Shown here piece after piece: positions 49,774 to 63,058 of a stretch of 64,000 nt of DNA. A program made the translations under genes and the position numbers. Source of the DNA: Lamellibrachia satsuma (Eukaryota > Annelida > Polychaeta > Sabellida > Siboglinidae); the NCBI GenBank assembly GCA_033239005.1, contig BSQZ01000101.1:1714696-1778695 (forward strand). Direction: 5' to 3'. Numbering within the stretch: the first letter of the stretch is position 1; each line of letters begins with the position of its first letter. A model generated the notes under the pieces. That model searched no databases and had not been told where the DNA came from. It was given only the letters and a program-made list of their open reading frames with translations.

Positions 49774-51961
49774 GTATATCTACTTACTTATATAAATATA
49801 TATTGGAAACACATGATTTTAGAGTAAAAATACATGAACGTACGTGCCAACTATATTATAATATGTCAGTTGTAAATGCGGCTTAACATATTTATTACAA
49901 TAGGGCAATCAGGACATTCCATCTGAGATTATGATGACAATAATAACCCTATGTGAACACAAATTAAGAGAACACGCAGTTTATTTGGAAGATACTTTCA
50001 AAAGTTAATGTAGTAAAGATCTGAAAAGACCAAAAGACAACTAAGATTAAAACATAACTGGTAACATGTTTTAGCTATTAAGAAAATATTTAATATGCTG
50101 TTTCGATAAAATGTTATTGTTTATAATTGAAAAAAGAAAAAAGAAAAAATGTATGCAATCAACAACACAACACGGATATAGATATATGTAAAGGCCGAAT
50201 GAATGACGTTTATTGTCGGGATTAAAGGTAACCCCACTTTCAAAGCAATAAAAACAAAGAAATGTGGGCTCCACAACCCAACGCCAGGCTGACTACGTCC
50301 AATGTGAGCCTCGTGGTCGTCGGTTTCAATAAAGCCCACATTTCAACAAAAAGTACTAGCAGTATTCTTAGAACACAAAAAGAAACAATGGCATTACTAT
50401 TGTCATAGAACACCCTTATACCAAATAGCATAATGCCCTACATGCCCTTACGCAGTCTATGAATAAAACTACTTGCTTAAAAATACACTATCTCTAACTG
50501 GAGTAACTACAAAGGTGGGGCCAATTCGCCCCATTATACGAGGAGTTCTAAAATCCAAGGTGGAAGGGAAACGAGCTGCGTCCCAGCATTAAAACCCGTG
50601 AACACTTCTGGAAAAGCCAAAAATCCCATGTCCACTATCGCAAATTAAAAAATGGGAAAGCTTGGAGACATGGAACACCACACTTCCACCAAAGATGTAC
50701 AATTGCTGTTAACCTGTCAACACACAACAGGGAGAAAGATGGGGAGGAGGGTGGGACAAATTTGCAAATCGCATCCACTTGGTATGCTTTCACAAAACGA
50801 AGTGGCTAGTCCAAGTTTGAAATCTGTAGCGTCGCACAGCTGGTGCGCGCTGACTGGTTCAAAATATGGAGGCAGGCAAACTGGGTCACAGAGCGCGTCA
50901 TCCAGTTCTGCTGGAATTAGCATATAGAATAAATTAGCAATGAACCAATCATTAATTGTATGTGGTGTTGCTTGCATAAAAACCCATATGCCACCTTGGC
51001 TGTGCCAATATCGCATATTCCCATTAATGCTATCAACAACGCAAGACAAATATAGTGATATGAAAATGCCAAATGAATGACGTTTATTGTGGGGATTAAG
51101 GGTAAGCCCACTTTCAAAGAAATGTAAAACAAAGAAACGTGGGCTCCACAACCCAACGCCAGGCTGACTACGCCCAATGCGAGCCTCCTGGACTTCGGGT
51201 TCAATAGAGCCCATATTTCAACACAAAGCAGTAGCAGTATTCCTAGAACAAATAAAAGAAACAGTGGCACTATTATTGTCATAGAACAACATTAAATCAA
51301 ATAGCATAATGCACTACATGCGATCACGCTGTCTATGAATACAACTACCTGCTTAAAAATACACTAGCTCTAACTGGAATAACTACAAAGGTGGGGCCAA
51401 TTCGCCACCGGTCACCGACACATTTGACCACCCCACTAACCCATGCGAAAACAAATTAAGAGAACACGCAGTTTATTTGGAAGGTAATTTCAAAAGTTAC
51501 TGTACTAAAAATCTCAAAAGACCAAAAGACAACTAAGATTAAAACATAACTGATAACATGTTTTAGCTATTACGAAAATATTTAATATACTGATTCGATA
51601 AGATGTTATTGTTTTAATCTAAACAAGAACATACAGTATGCCTTTTTAAACTAAATACACGAGTATCGATAAAACATAATTGAAAACGTTTCATAGCTGT
51701 TACAAATATATTTTGCATAGTGTTTCGAGATAATTGTATTGTCTAAAATGGAAAAAAACAGATAGAATAACTTTTTGCTGTGAGAAATTAAAATAAACTC
51801 ATACATAGTTCTGAAATTCGTAGGTGATGTTACATAATTCCAACATGTGCAAATGGTCAGGTATAATATTGTAGTGTTAATCGAAAAAGGAACATATGCG
51901 TGTTGTAGCGATATTATGTAGAAACATTTATGTACTACATAGGCTTAATAATATTTTGTAG

Positions 51962-52075
51962 ATGTGAACGAGTGTTCCAGCAACCCATGTCAAAATGGCG
52001 GCTCGTGCAATGATGGAGTTAACGGCTACACTTGCGCCTGTGTTCCTGGTTACGTTGGTACCGAATGTGGAACAG
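51962..52075 (+). CDS. EGF exon A16
   Basis: Majority A sequence (junction codon GAT). Intact. Confidence 0.92.
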
Positions 52076-52774
52076 GTATGTCTACTTACTTATATAAATA
52101 TATATTGGATACACATGATTTTAGGATAAAAATACATGAACTTACGTGTCAAATATATTATAATATGTCAGTTGTAAATGCGCCTTAACATATTTATTAC
52201 AATAAGGATAACAGGACATTCCAGCTGAGCTTATGATGATAATAATAACACGTATGTGAAAACAAATTAAGAGAACACGAAGTTGATTTGGAAGGTAATT
52301 TCAAAAGTTACTGTAGTAAAGATTTCTAAAAGACCAAAAGACAACTAAGATTAAAACATAACTGGTAACATGTTTTAGATATTACGAAAATATTTAATAT
52401 ACCGTTTCGATAAAATGTTATTGTTAATAATCGATAAAAAAACATCCAAAATGCCTTTTTTAACTAAATATACGAGTATCGATCAAACATAATTGAAAAA
52501 GTTTCATAACTGTTACAAATATAGTTTGCGTAGTGTATCGAAAAAAGTGTATTGTCTGAAATGGAAAAAGACAGATACAATGCCTTTTTGCTGTGTGTAA
52601 TTAAAATAATCTTATACATAGTTCTGAAATTCGTAGGTGATGTTACATAATTCCAATATGTCCAAATGGTCAGGTATAATGTTGTATTGTTTAACGAACA
52701 AGGAACATATTCGTGGTGGGGTGATATTATGTAGAAATAGTGTTGTACTACAAATCCTTAATAATATTTTGTAG

Positions 52775-52888
52775 ACGTGAACGAGTGTTCTAGCAACCCA
52801 TGTCAAAATGGCGGAACGTGCAATGATGGAGTTAACGGCTACACATGCTCCTGTGTTCCTGGTTACGTTGGCACCGAATGTGGAACAG
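52775..52888 (+). CDS. EGF exon B16
   Basis: Majority B sequence. Intact. Confidence 0.92.
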
Positions 52889-55079
52889 GTATATCTACTT
52901 ACTTATATAAATATATATTGGAAACACATGATTTTAGAGTAAAAATACATGAACGTACGTGCCAACTATATTATAATATGTCAGTTGTAAATGCGGCTTA
53001 ACATATTTATTACAATAGGGCAATCAGGACATTCCATCTGAGATTATGATGACAATAATAACCCTATGTGAACACAAATTAAGAGAACACGCAGTTTATT
53101 TGGAAGATACTTTCAAAAGTTAATGTAGTAAAGATCTGAAAAGACCAAAAGACAACTAAGATTAAAACATAACTGGTAACATGTTTTAGCTATTAAGAAA
53201 ATATTTAATATGCTGTTTCGATAAAATGTTATTGTTTATAATTGAAAAAAAAAAAAAGAAAAATGTATGCAATCAACAACACAACACGGATATAGATATA
53301 TGTAAAGGCCGAATGAATGACGTTTATTGTCGGGATTAAAGGTAACCCCACTTTCAAAGCAATAAAAAACAAAGAAATGTGGGCTCCACAACCCAACGCC
53401 AGGCTGACTACGTCCAATGTGAGCCTCGTGGTCGTCGGTTTCAATAAAGCCCACATTTCAACAAAAAGTACTAGCAGTATTCTTAGAACACAAAAAAGAA
53501 ACAATGGCATTACTATTGTCATAGAACACCCTTATACCAAATAGCATAATGCCCTACATGCCCTTACGCAGTCTATGAATAAAACTACTTGCTTAAAAAT
53601 ACACTATCTCTAACTGGAGTAACTACAAAGGTGGGGCCAATTCGCCCCATTATACGAAGAGTTCTAAAATCCAAGGTGGAAGGGAAACGAGCTGCGTCCC
53701 AGCATTAAAACCCGTGAACACTTCTGGGAAAGCCAAAATCCCATGTCCACTATCGCAAATTAAAAAATGGGAAAGCTTGGAGACATGGAACACCACACTT
53801 CCACCAAAGATGTACAATTGCTGTTAACCTGTAAACACACAACAGGGAGAAAGATGGGGAGGAGGGTGGGACAAATTTGCAAATCGCATCCACTTGGTAT
53901 GCTTTCACAAAACAGAAGTGGCTAGTCCAAGTTTGAAATCTGTAGCGTCGCACAGCTGGTGCGCGCTGACTGGTTCAAAATATGGAGGCAGGCAAACTGG
54001 GTCACAGAGCGCGTCATCCAGTTCTGCTGGAATTAGCATATAGAATAAATTAGCAATGAACCAATCATTAATTGTATGTGGTGTTGCTTGCATAAAAACC
54101 CATATGCCACCTTGGCTGTGCCAATATCGCATATTCCCATTAATGCTATCAACAACGCAAGACAAATATAGTGATATGAAAATGCCAAATGAATGACGTT
54201 TATTGTGGGGATTAAGGGTAAGCCCACTTTCAAAGAAATGTAAAACAAAGAAACGTGGGCTCCACAACCCAACGCCAGGCTGACTACGCCCAATGCGAGC
54301 CTCCTGGACTTCGGGTTCAATAGAGCCCATATTTCAACACAAAGCAGTAGCAGTATTCCTAGAACAAAGAAAAGAAACAGTGGCACTATTATTGTCATAG
54401 AACAACATTAAATCAAATAGCATAATGCACTACATGCGATCACGCTGTCTATGAATACAACTACCTGCTTAAAAATACACTAGCTCTAACTGGAATAAAT
54501 ACAAAGGTGGGGCCAATTCGCCACCGGTCATCGACACATTTGACCACCCACCAACCCATGCGAAAACAAATTAAGAGAGAACACGCAGTTTATTTGGAAG
54601 GTAATTTCAAAAGTTACTGTAACTAAAAATCTCAAAAGACCAAAAGACAACTAAGATTAAAACATAACTGATAACATGTTTTAGCTATTACGAAAATATT
54701 TAATATACTGAATCGATAAGAATTTATTGTTTTAATCTAAACAAGAACATACAGTATGCCTTTTTAAACTAAATACACGAGTATCGATAAAACATAATTG
54801 AAAACGTTTCATAGCTGTTACAAATATATTTTGCATAGTGTTTCGAGATAATTGTATTGTCTAAAATGGAAAAAAACAGATAGAATAACTTTTTGCTGTG
54901 AGAAATTAAAATAAACTCATACATAGTTCTGAAATTCGTAGGTGATGTTACATAATTCCAACATGTGCAAATGGTCAGGTATAATATTGTAGTGTTAATC
55001 GAAAAAGGAACATATGCGTGTTGTAGCGATATTCTGTAGAAACATTTATGTACTACATAGGCTTAATAATATTTTGTAG

Positions 55080-55193
55080 ACGTGAACGAGTGTTCCAGCA
55101 ACCCATGTCAAAATGGCGGCTCGTGCAATGATGGAGTTAACGGCTACACTTGCGCCTGTGTTCCTGGTTACGTTGGTTCCGAATGTGGAACAG
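55080..55193 (+). CDS. EGF exon A17
   Basis: A-type exon with junction codon GAC and a mixed C-terminal loop: Val as in the majority (CVPGY) but Ser as in A1 and A4 (GSEC). Intact splice sites and cysteines. Confidence 0.92.
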
Positions 55194-55893
55194 GTATGTC
55201 TACTTACTTATATAAATATATATTGGATACACATGATTTTAGGATAAAAATACATGAACTTACGTGTCAAATATATTATAATATGTCAGTTGTAAATGCG
55301 CCTTAACATATTTATTACAATAAGGATAACAGGACATTCCAGCTGAGCTTATAATGATAATAATAACACGTATGTGAAAACAAATTAAGAGAACACGAAG
55401 TTGATTTGGAAGGTAATTTCAAAAGTTACTGTAGTAAAGATTTCTAAAAGACCAAAAGACAACTAAGATTAAAACATAACTGGTAACATGTTTTAGATAT
55501 TACGAAAATATTTAATATACCGTTTCGATAAAATGTTATTGTTAATAATCGATAAAAAAACATCCAAAATGCCTTTTTTTAACTAAATACACGAGTATCG
55601 ATCAAACATAATTTAAAACGTTTCATAGCTGTTACAAATATATTTTGCGTAGTGTATCGAAAAAAGTGTATTGTCTAAAATGGAAAAAGACAGATGCAAT
55701 GCCTTTTTGCTGTGTGTAATTAAAATAATCTTATACATAGTTCTGAAATTCGTAGGTGATGTTACATAATTCCAATATGTCCAAATGGTCAGGTATAATG
55801 TTGTAGTGTTTAACGAACAAGGAACATATTCGTGGTGGGGTGATATTATGTAGAAACAGTTTTGTACTACAAAGCCTTAATAATATTTTGTAG

Positions 55894-56007
55894 ACGTGAA
55901 CGAGTGTTCTAGCAACCCATGTCAAAATGGCGGAACGTGCAATGATGGAGTTAACGGCTATACATGCTCCTGTGTTTTTGGTTACGTTGGCACCGAATGT
56001 GGAACAG
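55894..56007 (+). CDS. EGF exon B17 (Pro to Phe variant)
   Basis: B-type exon with TAT for Tyr. Codon 28 is TTT (55977-55979) in place of CCT, giving CVFGYVG, which puts Phe in the C5-C6 loop. Cysteines, Ca-binding and glycosylation motifs remain, so the domain should still fold. It is the only copy with this change. Confidence 0.9.
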
Positions 56008-56704
56008 GTATATCTACTTACTTATATAAATATATATTGGAAACACATGATATTAGAATAAAAATATATGAACGTACGTGTCAACTATATTATAATATGT
56101 CAGTTGTAAATGCGCCTTAACATATTTATTACAATAGGGCTATCAGGACATTCCAGCTGAGATTATAATGATAATAATAACACTATGTGAACACAAATTA
56201 AGAGAACATGCAGTTTATTTGGAAGATACTTTCAAAAGTTACTGTAGTAAAGATCTGAAAAGACCTAAAGACAACTAAGATTAAAACATAACTGGTAACA
56301 TGTTTTAGATATTACGAAAATATTTAATATACCGTTTCGATAAAATGTTATTGTTTATAATCGATAAAAAAACATCCAAAATGCCTTTTTTAACTAAATA
56401 TACGAGTATCGATCAAACATAATTCAAAACGTTTCATAGCTGTTACAAATATATTTTGCGTAGTGTATCGAAAAAAGTGTATTGTCTAAAATGGAAAAAG
56501 ACAGATACAATGCCTTTTTGCTGTGTGTAATTAAAATAATCTTATACATAGTTCTGAAATTCGTAGGTGATGTTACATAATTCCAATATGTCTAAATGGT
56601 CAGGTATAATGTTGTAGTGTTTAACGAACAAGGAACATATTCGTGGTGGGGTGATATTATGTAGAAACAGTTTTGTAATACAAAGCCTTAATAATATTTT
56701 GTAG

Positions 56705-56818
56705 ACGTGAACGAGTGTTCTAGCAACCCATGTCAAAATGGCGGAACGTGCAATGATGGAGTTAACGGCTACACTTGCGCCTGTGTTCCTGGTTACGTTG
56801 GTACCGAATGTGGAACAG
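56705..56818 (+). CDS. EGF exon C17 (chimeric B/A exon)
   Basis: The 5' half is B-type (GGAACG, so CQNGGTC) and follows a B-type intron. The 3' half is A-type (ACTTGCGCC, so TCAC, and GGTACC) and precedes an A-type intron. The switch lies between 56749 and 56774, where A and B are identical. The donor is the private GTATTT. The reading frame is intact, so this is a functional-looking hybrid made by recombination inside the exon. Confidence 0.92.
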
Positions 56819-57512
56819 GTATTTCTACTTACTTATATAAATATATATTGGATACACATGATTTTAGGATAAAAATACATGAACTTACGTGTCAAATATA
56901 TTATAATATGTCAGTTGTAAATGCGCCTTAACATATTTATTACAATAAGGATAACAGGACATTCCAGCTGAGCTTATGATGATAATAATAACACGTATGT
57001 GAAAACAAATTAAGAGAACACGAAGTTGATTTGGAAGGTAATTTCAAAAGTTACTGTAGTAAAGATTTCTAAAAGACCAAAAGACAACTAAGATTAAAAC
57101 ATAACTGGTAACATGTTTAGATATTACGAAAATATTTAATATACCGTTTCGATAAAATGTTATTGTTTATAATCGATAAAAAAACATCAAAATGCCTTTT
57201 TAACTAAATATACGAGTATCGATCAAACATAATTGAAAAAGTTTCATAGCTGTTACAAATATATTTTGCGTAGTGTATCGAAAAAGTGTATTGTCTGAAA
57301 TGGATAAAGACAGATGCAATGCCTTTTGCTGTGTGTAATTAAAATAATCTTATACATAGTTCTGAAATTCGTAGGTGATGTTACATAATTCCAATATGTC
57401 CAAATGGTCAGGTATAATGTTGTATTGTTTAACGAACAAGGAATATATTCGTGGTGGGGTGATATTATGTAGAAATAGTTTTGTACTACAAATCCTTAAT
57501 AATATTTTGTAG

Positions 57513-57626
57513 ACGTGAACGAGTGTTCAAGCAACCCATGTCAAAATGGCGGAACATGCAATGATGGAGTGAACGGCTAAACATGCAACTGTGTTCCTGG
57601 TTTCGTTGGTACTGAATGTGGAACAG
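57513..57626 (+). pseudogene. EGF exon D17 with premature stop
   Basis: This 114-bp exon has normal splice sites, but codon 22, Tyr in every other copy, is TAA (57578-57580). It is also the most diverged EGF exon: about five synonymous changes, plus Asn between C4 and C5 and Phe for the second Tyr of the loop (PGFVG). If spliced in, it would end the protein halfway through an EGF domain. Because the exon is phase 1-1, skipping it keeps the frame. A sequencing error is possible but the surrounding divergence argues for a genuinely older copy. Confidence 0.85.
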
Positions 57627-59829
57627 GTATATCTACTTACTTATATAAATATATATTGGAAACACATGATTTTAGAATAAAAATATATGAACGTACGTGT
57701 CAACTATATTATAATATGTCAGTTGTAAATGCGGCTTAACATATTTATTACAATAGGGCTATCAGGACATTCCAGCTGAGATTATAATGATAATAATAAC
57801 CCTATGTGAACACAAATTAAGAGAACACGCAGTTTATTTGGAAGGTAACTTTCAAAAGTTACTGTAGTAAAGATTTCTAAAAGACCAAAAGACAACTAAG
57901 ATTAAAACATAACTGGTAACATGTTTTAGCTATTAAGAAAATATTTAATATGCTGTTTCGATAAAATGTTATTGTTTATAATTGAAAAAAAGAAAAAAAA
58001 GAAAAAATGTATGCAATCAACAACACAACACGGATATAGGAGAATAATTATGTAAAGGCCGAATGAATGACGTTTATTGTCGGGATTAAAGGTAACCCCA
58101 CTTTCAAAGCAATATAAAACAAAGAAATGTGGGCTCCACAACCGAACGCCAGGCTGACTACGCCCAATGTGAGCCTCGTGGTCGTCGGTTTCAATAGAGC
58201 CCACATTTCAACAAAAAGTACTAGCAGTATTCCTAGAACACAAAAAAGAAATAATGGCATTACTATTGTCATAGAACACCCTTAAACCAAATAGCATAAT
58301 GCCCTACATGCTCTCACGCAGTCTATGAATAAAACTACTTGCTTAAAAATACACTAGCTCTAACTGGAGTAACTACAAAGGTTGAGGCCAATTCGCCCCA
58401 TTATACGAAGAGTTCTAAAATCCAAGGTGGAAGAGAAACTAGCTGCGTCCCAGCATTAGAACCCGTGAACACTTCTGGGAAAGCCAAAACTCCCATGTCC
58501 ACTATCGCAAATAAAAAAATGGGAAAGCTTGGAGACATGGAACACCACACTTCCACCAAAGATGTACAATTGCTGCTAACCTGTCAACACACAACAGGGA
58601 GAAAGATGGGGAGGAGGGTGGGACAAATTTGCAAAGCGCATCCACTTGGTATGCTTTCACAAAACGAAGTGGCTAGTCCAAGTTTGAAATCTGTAGCGTC
58701 GCACAGCTGGTGCGCGTTGACTGGTTCAAAATATGGAGGCAGGCAAACTGGGTGACAGAGCGCGTCATCCAGTTCTGCTGGAATTAGTATATAGAATAAA
58801 TTAGCAATGAACCAATCATTAATTGTATGTGGTGTTGCTTGCATAAAAACCCATATGCCACCTTGGCTGTGCCAATATCACATATTCCCATTAATGCTAT
58901 CAACAACGCAAGACAAATATAGTGATATGAAAATGCCAAATGAATGACGTTTATTGTGGGGATTAAGGGGTAAGCCCACTTTCAAAGAAATGTAAAACAA
59001 AGAAACGTGGGCTCCACAACCCAACGCCAGGCTGACTACGCCCAATGCGTGCCTCCTGGACTTCGGGTTCAATAGAGCCCATATTTCAACACAAAGCAGT
59101 AGCAGTATTCCTAGAACAAATAAAAGAAACAGTGGCACTGTTATTGTCATAGAACAACATTAAATCAAATAGCATAATGCACTACATGCGATCACGCTGT
59201 CTATGAATACAACTACCCGCTTAAAAATACACTAGCTCTAACTGGAATAACTACAAAGGTGGGGCCAATTGCCACCGGTCACCGACACATTTGACCACCC
59301 CACCAACCCATGCGAAAACAAATTAAGAGAACACGCAGTTTATTTGGAAGGTAATTTCAAAAGTTACTGTAATAAAAATCTCAAAAGACCAAAAAGACAA
59401 CTAAGATCAAAACATAATTGATAACATGTTTTAGCTATTACGAAAATATTTAATATACTGATTCGATAAGATGTTATTGTTTTAATCTAAACAAGAACAT
59501 ACAGTATGCCTTTTTAAACTAAATACACGAGTATCGATAAAACATAATTGAAAACGTTTCATAGCTGTTACAAATATATTTTGCATAGTGTTTCGAGATA
59601 ATTGTATTGTCTAAAATGGAAAAAAACAGATAGAATAACTTTTTGCTGTGAGAAATTAAAATAAACTCATACATAGTTCTGAAATTCGCAGGTGACGTTA
59701 CATAATTCCAACATGTGCAAATGGTCAGGTATAATATTGTAGTGTTAATCGAAAAAGGAACATATGCGTGTTGTAGCGATATTCTGTAGAAACATTTATG
59801 TACTACATAGGCTTAATAATATTTTGTAG

Positions 59830-59943
59830 ACGTGAACGAGTGTTCCAGCAACCCATGTCAAAATGGCGGCTCGTGCAATGATGGAGTTAACGGCTACACT
59901 TGCGCCTGTGTTCCTGGTTACGTTGGTACCGAATGTGGAACAG
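59830..59943 (+). CDS. EGF exon A18
   Basis: A-type exon with junction codon GAC; protein identical to the majority A domain. Intact although the flanking introns are diverged. Confidence 0.92.
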
Positions 59944-60639
59944 GTATGTCTACTTACTTATATAAATATATATTGGATACACATGATTTTAGGATAAAAA
60001 TACATGAACTTACGTGTCAAATATATTATAATATGTCAGTTGTAAATGCGCCTTAACATATTTATTACAATAAGGATAACAGGACATTCCAGCTGAGCTG
60101 ATGATGATAATAATAACACGTATGTGAAAACAAATTAAGAGAACACGAAGTTGATTTGGAAGGTAATTTCAAAAGTTACTGTAGTAAAGATTTCTAAAAG
60201 ACCAAAAGACAACTAAGATTAAAACATAACTGGTAACATGTTTTAGATATTACGAAAATATTTAATATACCGTTTCGATAAAATGTTATTGTTTATAATC
60301 GATAAAAAAACATCCAAAATGCCTTTTTTAACTAAATATACGAGTATCGATCAAACATAATTGAAAACGTTTCATAGCTGTTACAAATATATTTTGGTAG
60401 TGTATCGAAAAAAGTGTATTGTCTAAAATGGAAAAGACAGATACAATGCCTTTTGCTGTGTGTAATTAAAATAATCTTATACATAGTTCTTAAATTCGTA
60501 GGTGATGTTACATAATTCCAATATGTCCAAATGGTCAGGTATAATGTTGTATTGTTTAACAAACAAGTAATATATTCGTGGTGGGGTGATATTATGTAGA
60601 AATAGTTTTGTACTACAAATCCTTAATAATATTTTGTAG

Positions 60640-60753
60640 ACGTGAACGAGTGTTCTAGCAACCCATGTCAAAATGGCGGAACGTGCAATGATGGAGTTAA
60701 CGGCTACACATGCTCCTGTGTTCCTGGTTACGTTGGCACCGAATGTGGAACAG
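60640..60753 (+). CDS. EGF exon B18
   Basis: Protein identical to the majority B domain. Intact splice sites. Confidence 0.92.
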
Positions 60754-62944
60754 GTATATCTACTTACTTATATAAATATATATTGGAAACACATGATTTT
60801 AGAGTAAAAATACATGAACGTACGTGCCAACTATATTATAATATGTCAGTTGTAATTGCGGCGAAACATATTTATTACAATAGGGCTATCAGGACATTCC
60901 AGCTGATATTATAATGACAATAATAACCATATGTGAACACAAATTAAGAGAACACGCAGTTTATTTGGAAGATACTTTCAAAAGTTACTGTAGTAAAGAT
61001 CTGAAAAGACCAAAAGACAACTAAGATTAAAACATAACTGGTAACATGTTTTAGCTATTAATAAAATATTTAATATGCTGTTTCTGATAAAATGTTATTG
61101 TTTATAATTGAAAAAAAAAAAAGAAAAATGTATGCAATCAACAACACAACACGGATATAGAGATATGTAAAGGCCGAATGAATGACGTTTATTTTCGGGA
61201 TTAAAGGTAACCCCACTTTCAAAGCAATATAAAAACAAAGAAATGAGGGCTCCACAACCCAACGCCAGGCCTGACTACGCCCAATGTGAGCCTCGTGGTC
61301 GTCGGTTTCAATAGAGCCCACATTTCAACAAAAAGTACTAGCAGTATTCTTAGAACACAAAAAAGAAACAATGGCATTACTATTGTCATAGAACACCCTT
61401 ATACCAAATAGCATAATGCCCTACATGCCCTTACGCAGTCTATGAATAAAACTACTTGCTTAAAAATACACTATCTCTAACTGGAGTAACTACAAAGGTG
61501 GGGCCAATTCTGCCCATTATACGAAGAGTTCTAAAATCCAAGGTGGAAGGGAAACTAGCTGCGTCCCAGCATTAAAACCCGTGAACACTTCTGGGAAAGC
61601 CAAAACTCCCATGTCCACTATCGCAAATCAAAAAATGGGAAAGCTTGGAGACATGGAACACCACACTTCCACCAAAGATGTACAATTGCTGCTAACCTGT
61701 AAACACACAACAGGGAGAAAGATGGGGAGGAGGGTGGGACAAATTTAATCGCATCCACTTGGTATGCTTTCACAAAACGAAGTGGCTAGTCCAAGTTTGA
61801 AATCTGTAGCGTCGCACAGCTCGTGCGCGCTGACTGGTTCAAAATATGGAGGCAGGCAAACTGGGTAACAGAGCGCGTCATCCAGTTCTGCTGGAATTAG
61901 CATATAGAATAAATTAGCAATGAACCAATCATTAATTGTATGTGGTGTTGCTTGCATAAAAACCCATATGCCACCTTGGCTGTGCCAATATCGCATATTC
62001 CCATTAATGCTATCAACAACGCAAGACAAATATAGTGATATGAAAATGCCAAATGAATGACGTTTATTGTGGGGATTAAGGGTAAGCCCACTTTCAAAGA
62101 AATATAAAACAAAGAAACGTGGGCTCCACAACCCAACGCCAGGCTGACTACGCCCAATGCGTGCCTCCTGGACTTCGGGTTCAATAGAGCCCATATTTCA
62201 ACACAAAGCAGTAGCAGTATTCCTAGAACAAATAAAAGAAACAGTGGCACTATTATTGTCATACAGAACAACATTAAATCAAAGAGCATAACGCACTACA
62301 TGCGATCACGCTGTCTATGAATACAACTACCTGCTTAAAAATACACTAGCTCTAACTGGAATAACTACAAAGGTGGGGCCAATTCGCCACCGGTCACCGA
62401 CATATTTGACCACCCCACCAACCCATGCGAAAACAAATTAAGAGAACACGCAGTTTATTTGGAAGGTAATTTCAAAAGTTACTGTACTAAAAATCTCAAA
62501 AGACCAAAAGACAACTAAGATCAAAACATAACTGATAATATGTTTTAGCTATTACGAAAATATTTAATATACTGATTCGATAAGATGTTATTGTTTTAAT
62601 CGATAAACAAGAACATACAGTATGCCTTTTTAACTAAATACACGAGTATCGATAAAACATAATTGAAAACGTTTCATAGCTGTTACAAATATATTTTGCA
62701 TAGTGTTTCGAGATAATTGTATTGTCTAAAATGGAAAAAAACAGATAGAATAACTTTTTGCTGTGAGAAATTAAAATAAACTCATACATAGTTCTGAAAT
62801 TCGTAGGTGATGTTACATAATTCCAACATGTGCAAATGGTCAGGTATAATATTGTAGTGTTAATCGAAAAAGGAACATATGCGTGTTGTAGCGATATTCT
62901 GTAGAAACATTTATGTACTACATAGGCTTAATAATATTTTGTAG

Positions 62945-63058
62945 ACGTGAACGAGTGTTCCAGCAACCCATGTCAAAATGGCGGCTCGTGCAATGATGGA
63001 GTTAACGGCTACATGCGCCTGTGTTCCTGGATTACGTTGGTACCGAATGTGGAACAAG
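62945..63058 (+). pseudogene. EGF exon A19 with internal frame disturbance
   Basis: Relative to other A exons it has a 2-base loss near 63013 (TACATGCGCC for TACACTTGCGCC), one extra A near 63031 (CTGGATTACG) and one extra A near 63057 (GAACAAG). Total length is still 114 bp, so the downstream frame is kept. From codon 23 on, the residues are scrambled and the last three cysteines are lost as ordered positions. Either a decayed domain or assembly errors. Confidence 0.75.

Larger units (their letters stand above)
48847..51961 (+). repeat. EGF repeat unit 15
   Basis: Contains exon A15, short intron 48961-49659, exon B15 and long intron 49774-51961, with spacer elements at about 50199-50530 and 51072-51406. 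Confidence 0.9.
51962..55079 (+). repeat. EGF repeat unit 16
   Basis: Contains exon A16, short intron 52076-52774, exon B16 and long intron 52889-55079, with spacer elements at about 53311-53646 and 54188-54522. From about 54,500 on, small indels become frequent (for example AAGAGAGAACACG near 54575), marking the start of the more diverged right part. Confidence 0.9.
55080..59829 (+). repeat. EGF repeat unit 17: irregular unit with four exons at monomer spacing
   Basis: Four EGF exons start 814, 811 and 808 bp apart (55080, 55894, 56705, 57513) with introns of 700, 697 and 694 bp. Only after the fourth comes the long intron (57627-59829), with spacer elements at about 58062-58400 and 58940-59273. 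Two extra monomers are thus present without a spacer between them. This fits unequal crossing-over between A and B monomers, or an ancestral stretch that predates the spacer. Confidence 0.9.
59830..62944 (+). repeat. EGF repeat unit 18
   Basis: Contains exon A18, short intron 59944-60639, exon B18 and long intron 60754-62944, with spacer elements at about 61180-61512 and 62052-62389. It has many private indels in the introns (for example GCCAGGCCTGAC near 61265, loss of TGCAAA near 61747). Confidence 0.88.
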
